A stretch of DNA of 64,000 bases from Quercus robur (taxonomy: Eukaryota; Streptophyta; Magnoliopsida; Fagales; Fagaceae), in the NCBI RefSeq assembly GCF_932294415.1, contig NC_065536.1, forward strand, positions 55,243,854 through 55,307,853. The letters run 5' to 3'. This document shows positions 21,669 through 34,599 of the stretch, piece after piece. Both the position numbers and the translations under genes were made by a program. The notes beneath the pieces are model-generated. The model did no database searches. It had not been told where the DNA came from and worked only from the letters and a program-made list of their open reading frames with translations. How positions within the stretch are numbered: position 1 is the stretch's first letter; each line of letters opens with the position of its first letter.

Positions 21669-23225
21669 AACCGATTTAACTTGATTAGACATGTCTATGC
21701 ATAATAGCATAAGAGAAAAATTTTGCATGTCAAACTCCAAAAATCACTTGTATCAATAATCAATCTACGTAAACTTGTATAAATTTATATTGTTATTACA
21801 GTAAACATGTCAATATGCATGATTACTATTTACATGCAAATATATTTTTTAATACTTTTTATTCATAAATGCAAAGAGAGAGCAATAAAAAAATTAATAA
21901 AGAAGTAATATTTTAATAAAATATAGTGTAAAATACGTAATAAGTGTTTTTGAAAAGTGGTTGTATGTAATAGAAAAAGCAGATCTTATGTTAAAATTAA
22001 CAAAAAATTTTACATGAGCTGATACTGATGCTTTTAAAAGTGTACAGGGATTCAGCTTAATTGGATGGACTTAGCCTTTTATAAAACTCTCTTTCAATGA
22101 GAAGGTTTTACACAAAGGGCAAAAGATGGAATAGATTCTATAAGGTTTTACATAAAGGCCAAAAGATGGAATAGATTCTATCTGTTCATTTTGCATTCTT
22201 AAGAGGAAACATGATAGGATAATGACCATTTATCTATAGAATTATAAAGAAAATAATCAAAATACCGAGTATGCATTCATATTCACGTTGCTGAAGTTTA
22301 AAGCGTTTTGACATTATATTAATACAAATTCCCGTTGTACAGCAATACATATCTCAGTTTCAGAATGTTCAAACATTTTAAAGTTTGAACAATAAGAAGA
22401 GGAAACGTGGACTTCAAGAAAAAGATAATAGTTGGCAATCGTGCACATTGACATTAACAAATATACAAATCCAATTTCTTAAAAACAAATTCATGTGGGA
22501 ACGCATCCCAAGGATTGGATAAATGAGTAATGATAGAAGATGGGGTATTGTGTTGTACTAGTAATAATCATGGTCAATAGTCTTTGGGGGCTCAAAGTGA
22601 GATACATTGTATCTACTACTACTATTTTTTTAATGTATTATTCGTAATGACATTAATTATCTCTAAGTTTCTATCTTATATTCAAAGGAAAGCATGCTTA
22701 CTTTGGTATTATTAGTACATTAAAAAGTGTATGTTTGTGGGGGAAACTAATTATTTATGCTAGCTAAGTATGTTTCATATTTCATCCAGCTGGGTCCACA
22801 GCTCCACATGCTAATCATAAATGTAGTTACATACTTATGATATCTTAATTTTAGGTTTACGAGAGATGTGTCTCCCTATTTAAAAAAGAATACGGAATTT
22901 ATTTATTTATAATTTTGTAAAAATTGCATATTAGGTAACATTTATGAAAGTTTCAGAGCAGCTAGCAGGTAGCAACTACATGCGAGAAAAACAGTCACCG
23001 ACTCATCTCTCCAAAGTCCAAATTCCAATTATAAAGAGTGATTAATTTTGTGTGGGACCTATGGCCTTCATCAAGGGCAGGCATGCAGGCATTTAATTTG
23101 TGAAGGATTAATGTGTCTACAAAGATAGTAGTTGTTAGGTTTTGGTCAATTGTATGGACCCCTATTTTGTAAAATTGAATTAATACCAATCTTGCACTCT
23201 CAAAGTTATAAGGGGAGACCATGGG
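21669..23225. other. Gene-free spacer
   Basis: No gene or clear element was seen apart from the 40-bp duplication at 22104-22182. Confidence 0.4.
22104..22182 (+). repeat. 40-bp tandem duplication
   Basis: GGTTTTACACAAAGGGCAAA at 22104 repeats with two changes at 22144, followed by AGATGGAATAGATTCTAT in both units. Confidence 0.9.
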
Positions 23226-23385
23226 GTGAATTCCAGTTAATTCAATTGGTAAAATTTTTGGTTAAATAAGAGATTTGTGATTCAATCTCCGCCTACATTG
23301 GAAACCGATGGATGTCTTAGTCCGATAATAAAAAGCAAAATCACATAAGTGGATGCTATAGGTTGAAATTCTATTAAAAAGAAAA
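23226..23385 (+). mobile_element. tRNA-derived SINE
   Basis: The head TTAATTCAATTGGTAAAAT matches box A, and GTGATTCAATCTCCGCCTAC includes box B. The body follows with ACCGATGGATGTCTTAGTC and GGTTGAAATTCTATTAAAA, then an A-rich tail. The order is that of plant tRNA-derived SINEs; a close relative is on the minus strand at 33993-34144. Confidence 0.72.
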
Positions 23386-23478
23386 AAGAGAGATCATGTG
23401 AATTTCAAGTAATTCATTTAGTTGTTTTTAGGGCCTTATTTGATTCATCAAATCATGGATTAAAAATTTTTGGGCCTG

Positions 23479-23646
23479 GTTAATAGATGTTCTTAAAGCA
23501 TTTATTAATAGACTATTTTAGAAAAAAATTAATACCACTTTCCTAAGAAATATAAAAAAAAATTTCAAAAAAGTTAGTAACTTTTTAATTTTTCCATATA
23601 TTTTTAAAATATTTCTCAAACCAATGCTCTTAAAGCATTCTTTAAC
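23479..23646. mobile_element. MITE, four-copy local family (copy 4)
   Basis: GTTAATAGATGTTCTTAAAG at the left and AATGCTCTTAAAGCATTC near the right. The interior ACCACTTTCCTAAGAAATAT resembles 10041-10211. Confidence 0.58.
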
Positions 23647-23765
23647 TATCCCATAAATTTTTTAGCCAATATTTTGGGTATCTCGAAAGAATACTCATTG
23701 TAATAATCTAGTGTATGGAATGTGGGAATTATACTCAACTAAATCTCATGACAATTTTTTTTTTT

Positions 23766-23946
23766 GGAATAATGCTAGAGATATAAATTTTTTTACAAAA
23801 AAATTTATAAACTGCTATGTGGTGAGTGGTTATTGGTAAATGAAAAAATGATATTAATGATGAGATTAGATGAAAACTAATAAAAACTTGGCCACATCAA
23901 CTATTTGTAAAAATATTGTAAAATAGTTTGTGGCTGTAGCATTACT
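23766..23946. mobile_element. MITE of the AATGCTAGA / TACAAA family (copy 2)
   Basis: It starts GGAATAATGCTAGAG, ends TGTGGCTGTAGCATTAC, and shares the GTGAGTGGTTATTGGTAA core with 7961-8131. Confidence 0.55.
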
Positions 23947-24314
23947 TTTTTTTTGGATAAGTCATATTAGGATTAATTAAGTGCTCTAAAAGTCATGTAT
24001 ATCCACATATTAAGAAAAAATAAAATAAAAAATAAAGATGGAAATCACAAACCACAGTATATTCACTATTTCTTTTTCCGAATTTACACAAGTCCCTAAA
24101 GGCGGTATAATTAATGAATCACCTGTTAGTAAGAGAAGAAAAAAAAAAAGGAAAAGAAAAAGAAAAAGGAAATGACAAAGAAAAAATGGATTAACAAAGT
24201 AAACATATTATACCCCAAGCTCACCGAATGATCTCGAGAAGAAACCCAAATAACCCAATTTGATAATAAAAGAAAAAAAAAACAAAGTAACTTTCCACCT
24301 TTGTACCAATCCCA

Positions 24315-27300
24315 TTAGGGACACCTCACATTTCTTCCAGGTCCACCATAGTAAAAGTAATTCCCCCAAACACCATTTATTCCTCCTTGTATATCATAGC
24401 AATTGGGATGATCTGCTAGGACTCTTAGGTTTGATAATGGAATCAAGTTATTATCCCAATCAACAACTTGCAAATTTCGAAAATAAGATGCTTTTCCAAA
24501 ACCCTCTCCTGCAAAATGTCCACTGCCCATTTGTGTTGAAGTGTGAAAACCAGATGGCCTAGAATTCACAGTTTCTCCTCCAAATTGTACCATGCTTGCA
24601 TGACTTTGTAGGTGAGTGAACAAGAATGATGGCCAGTACCCAACCAGAATTCCGGACCCAAATTCTAGCCACCAATTTCCATGCTTCGGATCCTACACAA
24701 TATTATCAAAATCACTCCGTTAGAGGAACAAAAAAGAAAGAAAGAAAGAGAGTAAAAAAAAGTAGGTATAATTCTTTAGATATTATTTTTGAGATTTCTT
24801 AATTAAATTCAATCTTGTGGGGAATAAATGATTGCATAGTTGAATTTAATTCTTTTTAACAAAGATAATATTGCTTTTGATGTATTGACGAATACAATTA
24901 AACATAGTTCAATGGATAATCGTAATGTACAAGTACAAGTAGTTGAGGAATTGTAAGTAGGTTTTATTCAAAACTAAAAGTTGTTAAAAGAAAACCAACG
25001 AGAAAAATGGTTATTCTTTAAGCCACAAAGTTCATGGTTCAAGATTTTTATTCGTGGGAAATTCGTCATATTTATGAAAAAAAGGTGCATGCGACAGGAA
25101 GCTCTTTTGCTTGGAAAAGAAGAGAATCTTGCAAGACATAAAAAAGCACAATGGAACATTGGAATTGCAATTCATTAGTGTTTGAGATTATCAGTGCACG
25201 CGTACGATGACTATAGTATAGTGGGATGTGTGGCACATTTTCACTTGAAATATGGGCTATTCCTAATGTTCATATCTTCATGCATGGTATTATTATTATA
25301 TTTTGATATATATATTTTTTATTTTGTCAATACTCAATTCAACAATATTACAGACACACCAAATTCAACACTTAATTTCATATCTTATTAAAGTGATTGA
25401 TTTTAAGTTGTGAAAAAAAAAAAAAGAAAAAAAAAAAGAAAAAAAAGAGAAAATATGAAAAATTGGTGGGCAAAATATATCCATTACTCATAATCGACTA
25501 CTCGATTTTACAGTAAAATTGATGTATTCCTAGATTTCTTCTACTTGTAAGTTTATGTATGAAATTAACCTTGCCCCCTTGCACTATCTTCAATGGACAA
25601 GTTGGGATTTCGAAAGTTCTAGAGGTGCTTGACCATCAAATCTAAGGACTTTTTGGGCTAGAAAAGTATTTAGATCGAATGGTCCAACGCAAATCTAACA
25701 TTAAATATTTTTATATTTTGATGGGGTTAAGAGATCCATGGCCGTGGATGTTTCCTACACACCTAATACTCTTTAGACTCTTCTTGTTTTGTCGTTTGTA
25801 GGTTATATGATTGCAAGTTTTACCTTAAACAAATAACCGCCAAACCCGCCATGACCTCAACTATGAAAAACATAACATTAAAAAAAAAGTTGCTATATCT
25901 ATTTCCATATTATTTATCCTATTTCTATTTTAAAACTAAGGTACAACCTATTTATGCTATTCCTTTTGAATTTTATTGTTTTCTCATTAGCCAAAAAAAA
26001 AAAAAAAAAAACTATGCTAAAACAAAGAAATAAAAAATTGATTTTAGTAACCAAATCAAGGTTTATATATATTTTTGTGGTGAAGTTTAATTTACCTTCC
26101 AAACCAATAGGCTAATATCGAATTGTCCACCATTGTATGAGGAAGTGGGAGAAATTGCAGCCCCAATTGCAATTCTATTGTTAGTCTGAACGAAGCCGGA
26201 GCATAATAAATTGTAACACCCAGTTGCTTGATAAGCATCAGTCTGTAAATTGATAAATTAATAAGTACCTTATTATTTTGTGAAATTAATTTCAAAGCGG
26301 TAGATGTATTGCAATTTTTTTCTTAAATGAAGGAAATTTTATTACTTACAGTCCAATAAGTAAAGAACCTGGGATAGTTGTCCCCATACAGCTCTGGACT
26401 AACCTGCAGAAAATTAAATGAATTAAAGAAAATGAGAGGTGGTTGAGCAGTGATATAACCACTTTAAATGTGAAAGCAAATATTGGTATTTAATGTGTCG
26501 AAATTCTTTGCAAACATTATATTGCTATGTCTGAGTGTGGCTTTCTCAATTAAATACATGGTGTCTTCCTATAAAAAAATCTTTACTAATTTTATTAGAT
26601 AAGTTTTTAAAAATAGATGTGTTAACTTTTAAATACAACACAAGAAATTAATTAAAAGGTTTATTTATTGTGTGATTGCTGTTATATTTATTGTCATTTC
26701 TGTTTGTAAATATTCTATAGTAGTAAAATTGATAATAATTTTAGCATTTTCATAAATCTATCAAGAGTTTCAAAACAAGTTGCACTAGTAGGATTGAATA
26801 TACACACACCTCATAAGAGATTTTCCCATTGGCAAACTTCATATTATAGTTCAATGACAGGAAATAAACAATTTTTTTTTCTTTTTTTTTTAATTTATTT
26901 ATTAGTCAAACCTTAAAAAAGTATCCATTCTATTGTGATTGTGACGTGTGAGTAGCATCCCGCCAAGACAAGTATAGTAAAAAGGTTAACATTTGTCTGT
27001 TAATGGATAGAAATGAAGGGCATATGAACTTAAAAACATGTGTTTTGTTATTTGAAAATATATGGAAAAATACGTGTGGGTAAAAAAATGTGTGAAAATA
27101 CGTGTAATGTTTAAAAACATGTATTTTTTTTGAAATGATGTACCAAACACCCCTAAACTTCTATGGGAGAAGATGATATGAGGAAATAGAAGCATACCTG
27201 CCAACCAGCTTCAATGGTGTTAAGGTCATCGCCAAATGAACCAGAGATGACCCACATTTGAGACAAACTGAATTCATATTGATTAGCCACGCGAGGTGCC

Positions 27301-28949
27301 CACACATTTATGCTAGCTTTTGCTCCAAAATACTGATCTCCACTCACATACCCAACCGCATGCTGAAACCCACAGGTTTAAATGAGAAAGGGACAGTAAT
27401 AATGCCATAATTTTAAAACTGATTCATTACTATATGTTGCTTAATTTTCATGGTTTCTTAAACCTTTAAGTTTGTTGACTTATTCTTGACGTTACAGTAC
27501 ATACGTCTTCTTTTAACCTTTTTTTTTTTAAAGAAAAAATTCTTATTCTATTCGAATAAATTCAATATTTAATCTTCATAGAATTCTATACTTTGGTTCA
27601 TTAGAGTGCATTTGGATTCACTTTTTATAGACAAATTTATTTCTCAATTATTTGTTACAAGTTAAGAAAATCAAGATTATAACTTATAAAGTGAGACTCT
27701 AAAAAAGTTGTATATAAGCAAATAAGCTAATAAGATATTAAAAAAAGATGATCCAAACACCGTTTATGTTTGATAAGTGAAATGAAGGAAACCCCACAAT
27801 CATATATATTTTGGTTTATTCTGCTTACACAGGAAAGCATCAGTGATCAGACACATTATTGTCATGATCTGGGTTATGTTTTGTTCAAAATTCTCCGGAA
27901 GAATTTGTTGTAAAGAGAATAGAGGGAATAAAATATGTTTATCAGTGACTTCAGTTTCATATAAATAAAAACAAATTAAAAAAAGAAGAAGAAAAAAGCA
28001 GATTTTTGTCACACTTTATTCTTTGTTCAACAAGTTTATTAATAAAGCTGTTATCTTTAAGAACAAGAATACGAAAAAGGAAAAAAAAGTTGCAATATGA
28101 AGAATATTTGTGTCAGTTTGATCATAATTTTGTGACACTTTCCTCTTATTAATTTGTGTAATTGCTATTAATTGCACTTTACCTCATGGCCATTGCTGCT
28201 GGAGTCTCTTCTAACATGTCTTCTTGGTTTCCTTCCAAATCTTCGCACAGAACTAGCTCTTAACATATCTCCTTCAGTTGTTCTTCTGATTGGAACTGTT
28301 CCTTCTGGACATGACTCCCCAGAAAGACTCCATAACTGAACGTTTTCTTCTAACATGCCTGATGGGCTATGGCCTTTTGGTCTATCCGGTGGATCCTATA
28401 AATTTAAGCAAAGAAATTCACACTCTGATTAGTTTGAATTCACTAGCTTGGCTCCAAAATATGAGTTATGAAAACCTTCAAATAAATTGCCAAAAGTAAA
28501 GTTAAACTTACCAATGGTTTTTGACCTTTGAGTTGAGGGTGATCAAAAGCTGGTTGTAGATGAGACACAACGCAATCTATTATATCACCATCAGGGCTCT
28601 GCAGCAACAAAAAACAAGAACATTAAGTCCAAAACAAGTGCAAGAAAAAACAGAACAAAAACAGAGGAAGCGAAGGTTTAGTCCTATAAAAAAAAAAAAA
28701 AAAGCATTAATAGAGTCATAAGTGTCAAATATATGCCTGAATTGTCTTCACAGCAGGCTTGTTGATCTTGCTGAGACGAGCTGCTATTATTTTGAGCTTT
28801 TTCAACTCTTCGTTTGGCCGGAAAGTTTGATTGGATGCACGGTCATCAATGGTTTCCAATGAATGAACCGGACAAACCAAAGAAAAAACAAGAAGAAACC
28901 AAACAAAAATGGGAATGATTGGGGAGATCCTACACCAACTAGATGCCAT
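24315..28949 (-). CDS. Neprosin-family (DUF4409/DUF239) secreted peptidase-like protein
   Basis: Seven exons: 28949-28737, 28598-28512, 28395-28183, 27362-27198, 26403-26350, 26242-26096 and 24692-24315. All join in phase 0 and give 418 residues, normal for the family. The chosen start gives a hydrophobic signal peptide (PIIPIFVWFLLVFSLVCPVHS); an in-frame ATG at 29093 would add 48 residues and bury it. KTIQ-SPDGDIIDCV and the KGHSPSG region form the Neprosin_AP (DUF4409) propeptide. HAVGYVSGDQYFG through GNYFYYGGPGRN is the Neprosin (DUF239) domain. Nepenthes neprosin is a glutamic-type prolyl endopeptidase; activity of this protein is inferred only. Intron 1 starts with GC instead of GT. 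The other introns are GT-AG. Confidence 0.94.
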
Positions 28950-29212
28950 GTTTGAGAAATTTCCTTGTGCTGTTGTTCCTTTTGCAATATCTGTTTGTGT
29001 TTGTGCACATTGGTGTTGTCTTCTTCTGTGTTCAAAATGATGCCATTTACTACTAGATTTTCTCCATGAAGACACACCTCCCAGCAAATCCATCCAAGGC
29101 TAAAATGACTATTCTAAGAGAACCCAATTCACTCTCTCACCATTTCCAAAGCTTTGGACACCCCAGGATAACGAAAACAAACTTCTATTCTATTTCTATT
29201 CTATTCTATTCT

Positions 29213-29236
29213 CTCTCTCTCTCTCTCTCTCTCTCG
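29213..29236. repeat. CT microsatellite upstream of the neprosin gene
   Basis: A (CT)n tract on the plus strand (GA on the coding strand), about 270 bp before the chosen start codon. It probably lies in the promoter or 5' leader. Adjacent TTCTATTCTATTCTATT is a short TTCTA array. Confidence 0.85.
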
Positions 29237-29442
29237 CTTCACGCACCTTCTAATACCTTGGTTTTGTGTTCTGACAACTTGAACTCCCAGGCGTGAGTTT
29301 GATTAAAAAACACACACAAATGGGTTGGGTTTTCTTAAAGTTTTACCCATGTGGGCATGGAGTTATAAATAGTTTGGTAGTGATGAAATCATGCCCTGTT
29401 TTTAAAATTCGAAAAAAGAAAATTGAGGAGAGAGAAAAATCC

Positions 29443-29462
29443 GGGGGGGGGGGGGGGGGGGG
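29443..29462. repeat. G20 homopolymer
   Basis: An uninterrupted run of 20 G, about 500 bp upstream of the neprosin start. Length in the source genome may differ because such tracts are hard to sequence. Confidence 0.85.
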
Positions 29463-29464
29463 TG

Positions 29465-30274
29465 TGTTTGAGAGGTTGTGTTTCCAGTCTCCAATACAAA
29501 GACTGAAACTTTAGCTTTTGTGTTAATTTTATAGGGGAAAATGGTACTGATATCTGTTATTCTTTACTTTGGCTATGAGGACAGATTGGAATTACACTTG
29601 ATTCTGGGTTTCCAAAGTTCTTTGCTTTGGGGTCTCTCTTTCTCGCTTCCCTAGATGTTCTTTGTGTCAGCTAGTCTGTTTTTGTTATCTCTCATTTACA
29701 ATTATGGTTTAACAAATTAAAATTTGCCCACATTGACACATTTTGCGAAAAAAAAAAAAAAAAAAAGCATGCCGACTTTGGTTTTCTAAAAATTGTTGTG
29801 GTAAATTTTTTGATTTTTTCTTTTTGGGGTTTGGATAAATAGAAAAAGGAAGTAATGTGCTATCATGATACTACAGTAATTAACTTGCTGATGGGTGAAG
29901 ATTTGGACATTTGTTGGGTTGACCACAACCCAACAAGCTAGTCTCAAATCAATAAGGAGTAGCACTTCCTACGGTTATAATTTCTGACTTAATCTAAGTT
30001 TCTCTTAAGTACCATACTTTTTGAGCAGTCATTTTCTTATAGTGAGCCAATTTTGTTAGCGTGTTGGGCCTGCTGTGTTGGCACGCGCATCTGGTTTTGT
30101 GCACTTCTCTGCATGCCTATGCACACACCCATGCATCAGCTGCTTAATCTTTCATTTTGCAATTGATTAATGGTTATTGGTACTGGTACATGAAGTTCCA
30201 CTCTGCATTTTTCTTTTATTCTTTGCACAAATCGTTTAATTACATGGTGTAGAAGAATTAGAACCAACACCCCA

Positions 30275-30313
<39 letters not shown>

Positions 30314-31939
30314 AACTTGTTTTTTGGATTTATTGGATATTTTAAAAGAAAAAAGAAGAAGAAGAAGGAATGTATGCATAGTTTTAAAAATCGAAACGGT
30401 CAAAGAACCAAAACTAGATAAGGTTCTCAATTTTTGATTGATTTTTCCTCAGATTTGGAGGTTTTTACCAAACCAAATTAGGGACCAATATTCAGTTGAA
30501 TTAATCAATCCGATCCAGTTTATTTAAAAAAAAAAAACCATGGATGTATGTTAATTATGCAATAATTGTGTCTTTATCAAATTATATATGATACAAGTTT
30601 ACCAAACAGTAGGGAGCTGACTAGAGTATCTCAAATAAGGTCAAAAAGCATAAAATAGTAACACAAAATATAAGGAGACTCCAAAAGATATCCACCCATA
30701 ACCATTAGCTTTAGGTGCGCTTACGGGTGGAGTTGAGTTGGGTTAAGCTCAACTCGACACTTGACCCGACCATGTTGAATGAAGAAGGAAGAACCTGTCA
30801 GCGATCAAGGAGAACTGGCCCCTTGAGTGTTTGAGAGTCCATGTGAGTAGTCAAATTGTCTAATGTAGCAATAATGATCACAAATGTGGGATGATGATGG
30901 CAATGGCGGTCACATAATTGACTAAAACAAGTGATTACAGGTGATGATGGGTGCATATCTAGCCCAAACTACAGTGGGGAGGAGTCGATGATCACAGATC
31001 GAGTCAATGATGATAGGGAGATGATGCAAAACAAGTAGGAAGGAGGAAGGTGGCAACCTTTATGATGATATGAGTATATATATTCGATTAGGTTAGATTT
31101 GTAATGTCGAGGAGGAAGAAACCCATTGCCCAATTCTCCACCCACCACTCGAATACCCACTTGGTTGCATCATCTAACACTCTTTAGGATAGTTTAGGTT
31201 GGGCGGGTGATTGATCATCCCTAATTAGCTTGTTAGCATAATGATCACTTACATGCATATTGAATGGACAATTAAAAAATCTCTAGAGAGAAGTGTTAGG
31301 ATATCTAGATGTTGCTTAATCCCATAACAAATTTATTTGTAATTGTTAGGTTTGATTTTGTAATATAAAAAGTGGTAATGAAGGCTAAAGTTGAAGATTT
31401 TGTTAATTATGCAAGAAAGACAATGTCGGTCATGCGTAATTCAAGCTTGGTCATGCGAGATTCAAATAGACCCCTATGTTAACCCTAATCTTCAAAGAAT
31501 GAAGATAGTTATTGGAATTACATTGAATTGATTCTTGTCTTCTAATCCTCCCTATTTGTGTTATCCTTGAGAGGATATTTTACCACCTAAATCAAGATCA
31601 TCACTTGTGTTATTGGAGTGTTGTTGTAAAAGGATAATGCTAACAAACATATTTAAGTGACCTATGTTTATGCTTGAGCTCGCTATTATGTTTGAGCTCC
31701 GCTCATTTAATAGTTGGGCCTAAACTTATATTGAGTTTAACTTTATTGGCTAAAAAAAATAATATAAACAAATTTTTTTCCAAAGTCAATTCGAATTACT
31801 CATAAATAACTTGGTTCATTTACAACCTTAATTGCAAATTTATGAATTCAAACTAATATGATACTAGAAAGATCCTTTTTGTTTTGTTTTTTGTATTTTT
31901 GGGTGATATGTGGTTGTAACAAACTAACAATTACCAAAA

Positions 31940-31971
<32 letters not shown>

Positions 31972-33990
31972 AATGTGAAACTTATATATATTATCTTAGC
32001 TATAGTTTCCTTAACTGAATTCGAAAACTTAATTACATTGATTAATAAGGTAAGAATAGTATTATTTTTTCAAAAAATAATTGAATTCAAAACAATCAAG
32101 TGTTACAACTCAATTTGAGAAACTAATATACTATAACAAAGGAATTGTATATAAGTTTGAACTAAAACGAAAGAAAAAAAAAACCCCTACATCTGCCAAT
32201 ATGTAAAAACCTGTGAAAGAAAATGTGGAGTAATTCTCATTTCTCATATCTATCAGCCAGAATAACTGTTGATGATATTTACACAAGTGAACAGAGCAGT
32301 GTATGATGTCACGGTTAAAGGATCATGACATCAATAGTCACCCAAGGCTTGGGATTGATTACACGTGTAAGTATTACAGACACTGCATGCACTGATGCAC
32401 CTATTGCATCGTTTTTATTTGTAACATTTACTTTTGTCCCAGAACGCTCCTTATTCTACTACCTTTTAGAATACTCCAAATTTTAAATACATCTTGATTT
32501 ATTATTATTATTATTGTTATTTTTTTTTTTGGTAAAATTATATCTTAAAGTTTAAGATGTACAAATTGAGCAACTGTCATGCAAATCAGGGTTAACTTCA
32601 TGATAATCTTCTTCTTTTTTTTTATTATTTATTAAATAATTTAGTTTAAACTTTAATCTAGTAATTACCAGGGCTTGCCTTTCCCAGTATTCCCCTAGCT
32701 CTCTTTTTAGGACCGTGGCAATGATGCCTGCCACTTCGCCGGCATAACCTTTTATTCTTGTTTTATTCCTCTTTTTATTTATTTATTTAATTATTATTTT
32801 TATATATAAAATAAAATATTTATTAGAATTCTGATCCTACTTCCTAGGGTTTAACAATCACCCACACCTGCATCATACAAAAAATTGAAAGCATACAAAA
32901 ACATTGACCCACAATGAATTTTTTTTTTTTTTTGGTCCCACAATGTGTCACTCTCATAATCTCATTCCACGTCAATTGGCTCACATAATTTAGATATCTT
33001 AGTGGAACCAAACCCACATAGCCACAGAATTTAGAATTTAAATTGATCCATAGAGCAATGTTATTGAAGCCAGACCCTCCAGCCCATATGGTATAATTCT
33101 TTGTTAGATTCTAATAATTAAATGGTAGCATGCATGTCTATTGAGTATTGACAATGTCTGACTGAATGGTTGTGATTTCAGAAGATGCCTTTATAAACCT
33201 TTTTAAAACCAGGTTGAATAAAGTATTGGTTTGCTTCCACAAGTTTATTAAGAGTTACAGCTAGAGAAAAATGGTCTCCAGGGACCACTATAGTGTTAAA
33301 GAATTATTGTGCAACAAATTCACAAAGCGACTGAGCATGTTCACAAATGTCTCCAAGAGAGCTCGTTCTAGCTAGCGACCCTTCAATTTTTTGTGCCCTT
33401 AACAAGTTACAAGTTTAAACACCCAATATTGACTGAATTTGTGTCACCATAATAATAGAGTTTTGACCCTAAATCTAAAACCAAATACACTGAAAAGGTT
33501 GGTCCCAAAAAGGTTGGCAACTACTTTGAAAGCTTCGGTTAAAACCATATACATACATTAACATTTAGTTAAAAGTGTTGTGTTTATAGCAGTGAGAATA
33601 ATTTGACCATTTTGAAAAATCATTTGAAAGCTCCACTTGGAAGGCTGCTAAAGTAGCATGCAGTTGTTGCTTTTAATTTGAAGGGGGGACAAAGGCCAAA
33701 TAGTTGTGCACAAACTAGTGTATTTATAGTTGGACCTAAAAACACTATTATTTTACTAGGCCTTTCCAAAAAATTAAAAGCATGGTCATCAAGTGTTAAA
33801 GGCCATGCGGGTGCAGTGAGTGTGCATGAGTAATTATAGGGTTCAATGCAATTTAATTTGAGAAATACCGACAAGTTTGGCTCAATGGACCATTGAGGAC
33901 CTTTTATGCACACATATCTCATGGAAATTTGTGCTTTCTGTGAGAAATTAATTAATGGATCCATTAACAAGTACAATTTTTTTATTTTTT
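29465..33990. other. Gene-poor spacer
   Basis: No gene that I can support. Contents include the C-run at 30275, possible degraded LTR-like sequence around 31290-31620, an AAAG microsatellite at about 31938-31971 and several A/T runs. The 118-codon minus-strand frame at 33620-33976 has no recognisable content. Confidence 0.45.
30275..30315. repeat. C29 run followed by A12
   Basis: A homopolymer of about 29 C passes directly into 12 A. Candidate i-motif/G-quadruplex sequence, or a sequencing-sensitive tract. Confidence 0.85.
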
Positions 33991-33992
33991 TT

Positions 33993-34144
33993 ATAATAAA
34001 GTTTCAACTGATATCGTCCGCTTTTGATAATTATACTGTTTATCATCAGATCAAGATACTGATCGATTTTTAGTGTAGACGAGAATTGAACCTCAGATCT
34101 TTTATTCAACCATTAGAGACTTTACGAGTTAGCTAATTGTAACC
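33993..34144 (-). mobile_element. tRNA-derived SINE, minus strand
   Basis: Read on the minus strand: CAATTAGCTAACTCGTAAAG (box A), GAGGTTCAATTCTCG (box B), then CACTAAAAATCGATCAGTAT, CTGATGATAAAC and GTTGAAACTTTATT. The order is the same as in 23226-23385. Confidence 0.75.
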
Positions 34145-34441
34145 TACTATTAACAAGTACATATATACACTGAATGATGCTTTTCTTTTATTTTGGATAG
34201 AATGATGCTATTAATTGAAGTACAATCCTTTTGAGCCAATGCACAACACAATAGTGACTTCAAAATTGGCTTTAATATATTTAATTCAAAAAAAAAATTG
34301 GCTTTAATATATTATAATAAGATTTTGTACAGTATATACTTGACATGGCAGCCTCTACTTTTCCTTTTAAAAAAGAAAATTACAACTTTTTTGGTCAGAG
34401 AAAATGGAATTTGAGCGTATTTCAGTGCATATGATTGCGTC

Positions 34442-34585
34442 TTATGGGGGTGAAGAGGGTCCTGTGCAATCTTGATTGAAGCCAGCAAGCCATGAGATCT
34501 TTATCTTTCTAATGGATTCAGCAGCTATGTCCCTTTTCATCATCTTGATTCCAGAGAGAAGAAAAGCTGACATCAGTTTAAATGC
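34442..34585 (-). pseudogene. Possible orphan C-terminal exon (47 codons), product unknown
   Basis: After a TTTTAG acceptor-like site (AG at 34587-34586), a phase-0 frame reads AFKLMSAFLLSGIKMMKRDI at its start and ends SWLAGFNQDCTGPSSPP before TAA. Residue composition is balanced and protein-like, unlike the low-complexity frames nearby. I do not recognise the family and found no convincing upstream exon within about 1.5 kb. It may be a relic exon of a lost gene, the last exon of a gene with long introns, or chance. Confidence 0.3.
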
Positions 34586-34599
34586 CTAAAAGATGGCCA

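Noticed and set aside
33620-33976. 118-codon open frame on the minus strand
   Set aside because: No domain, no homology that I recognise and no splice partners.
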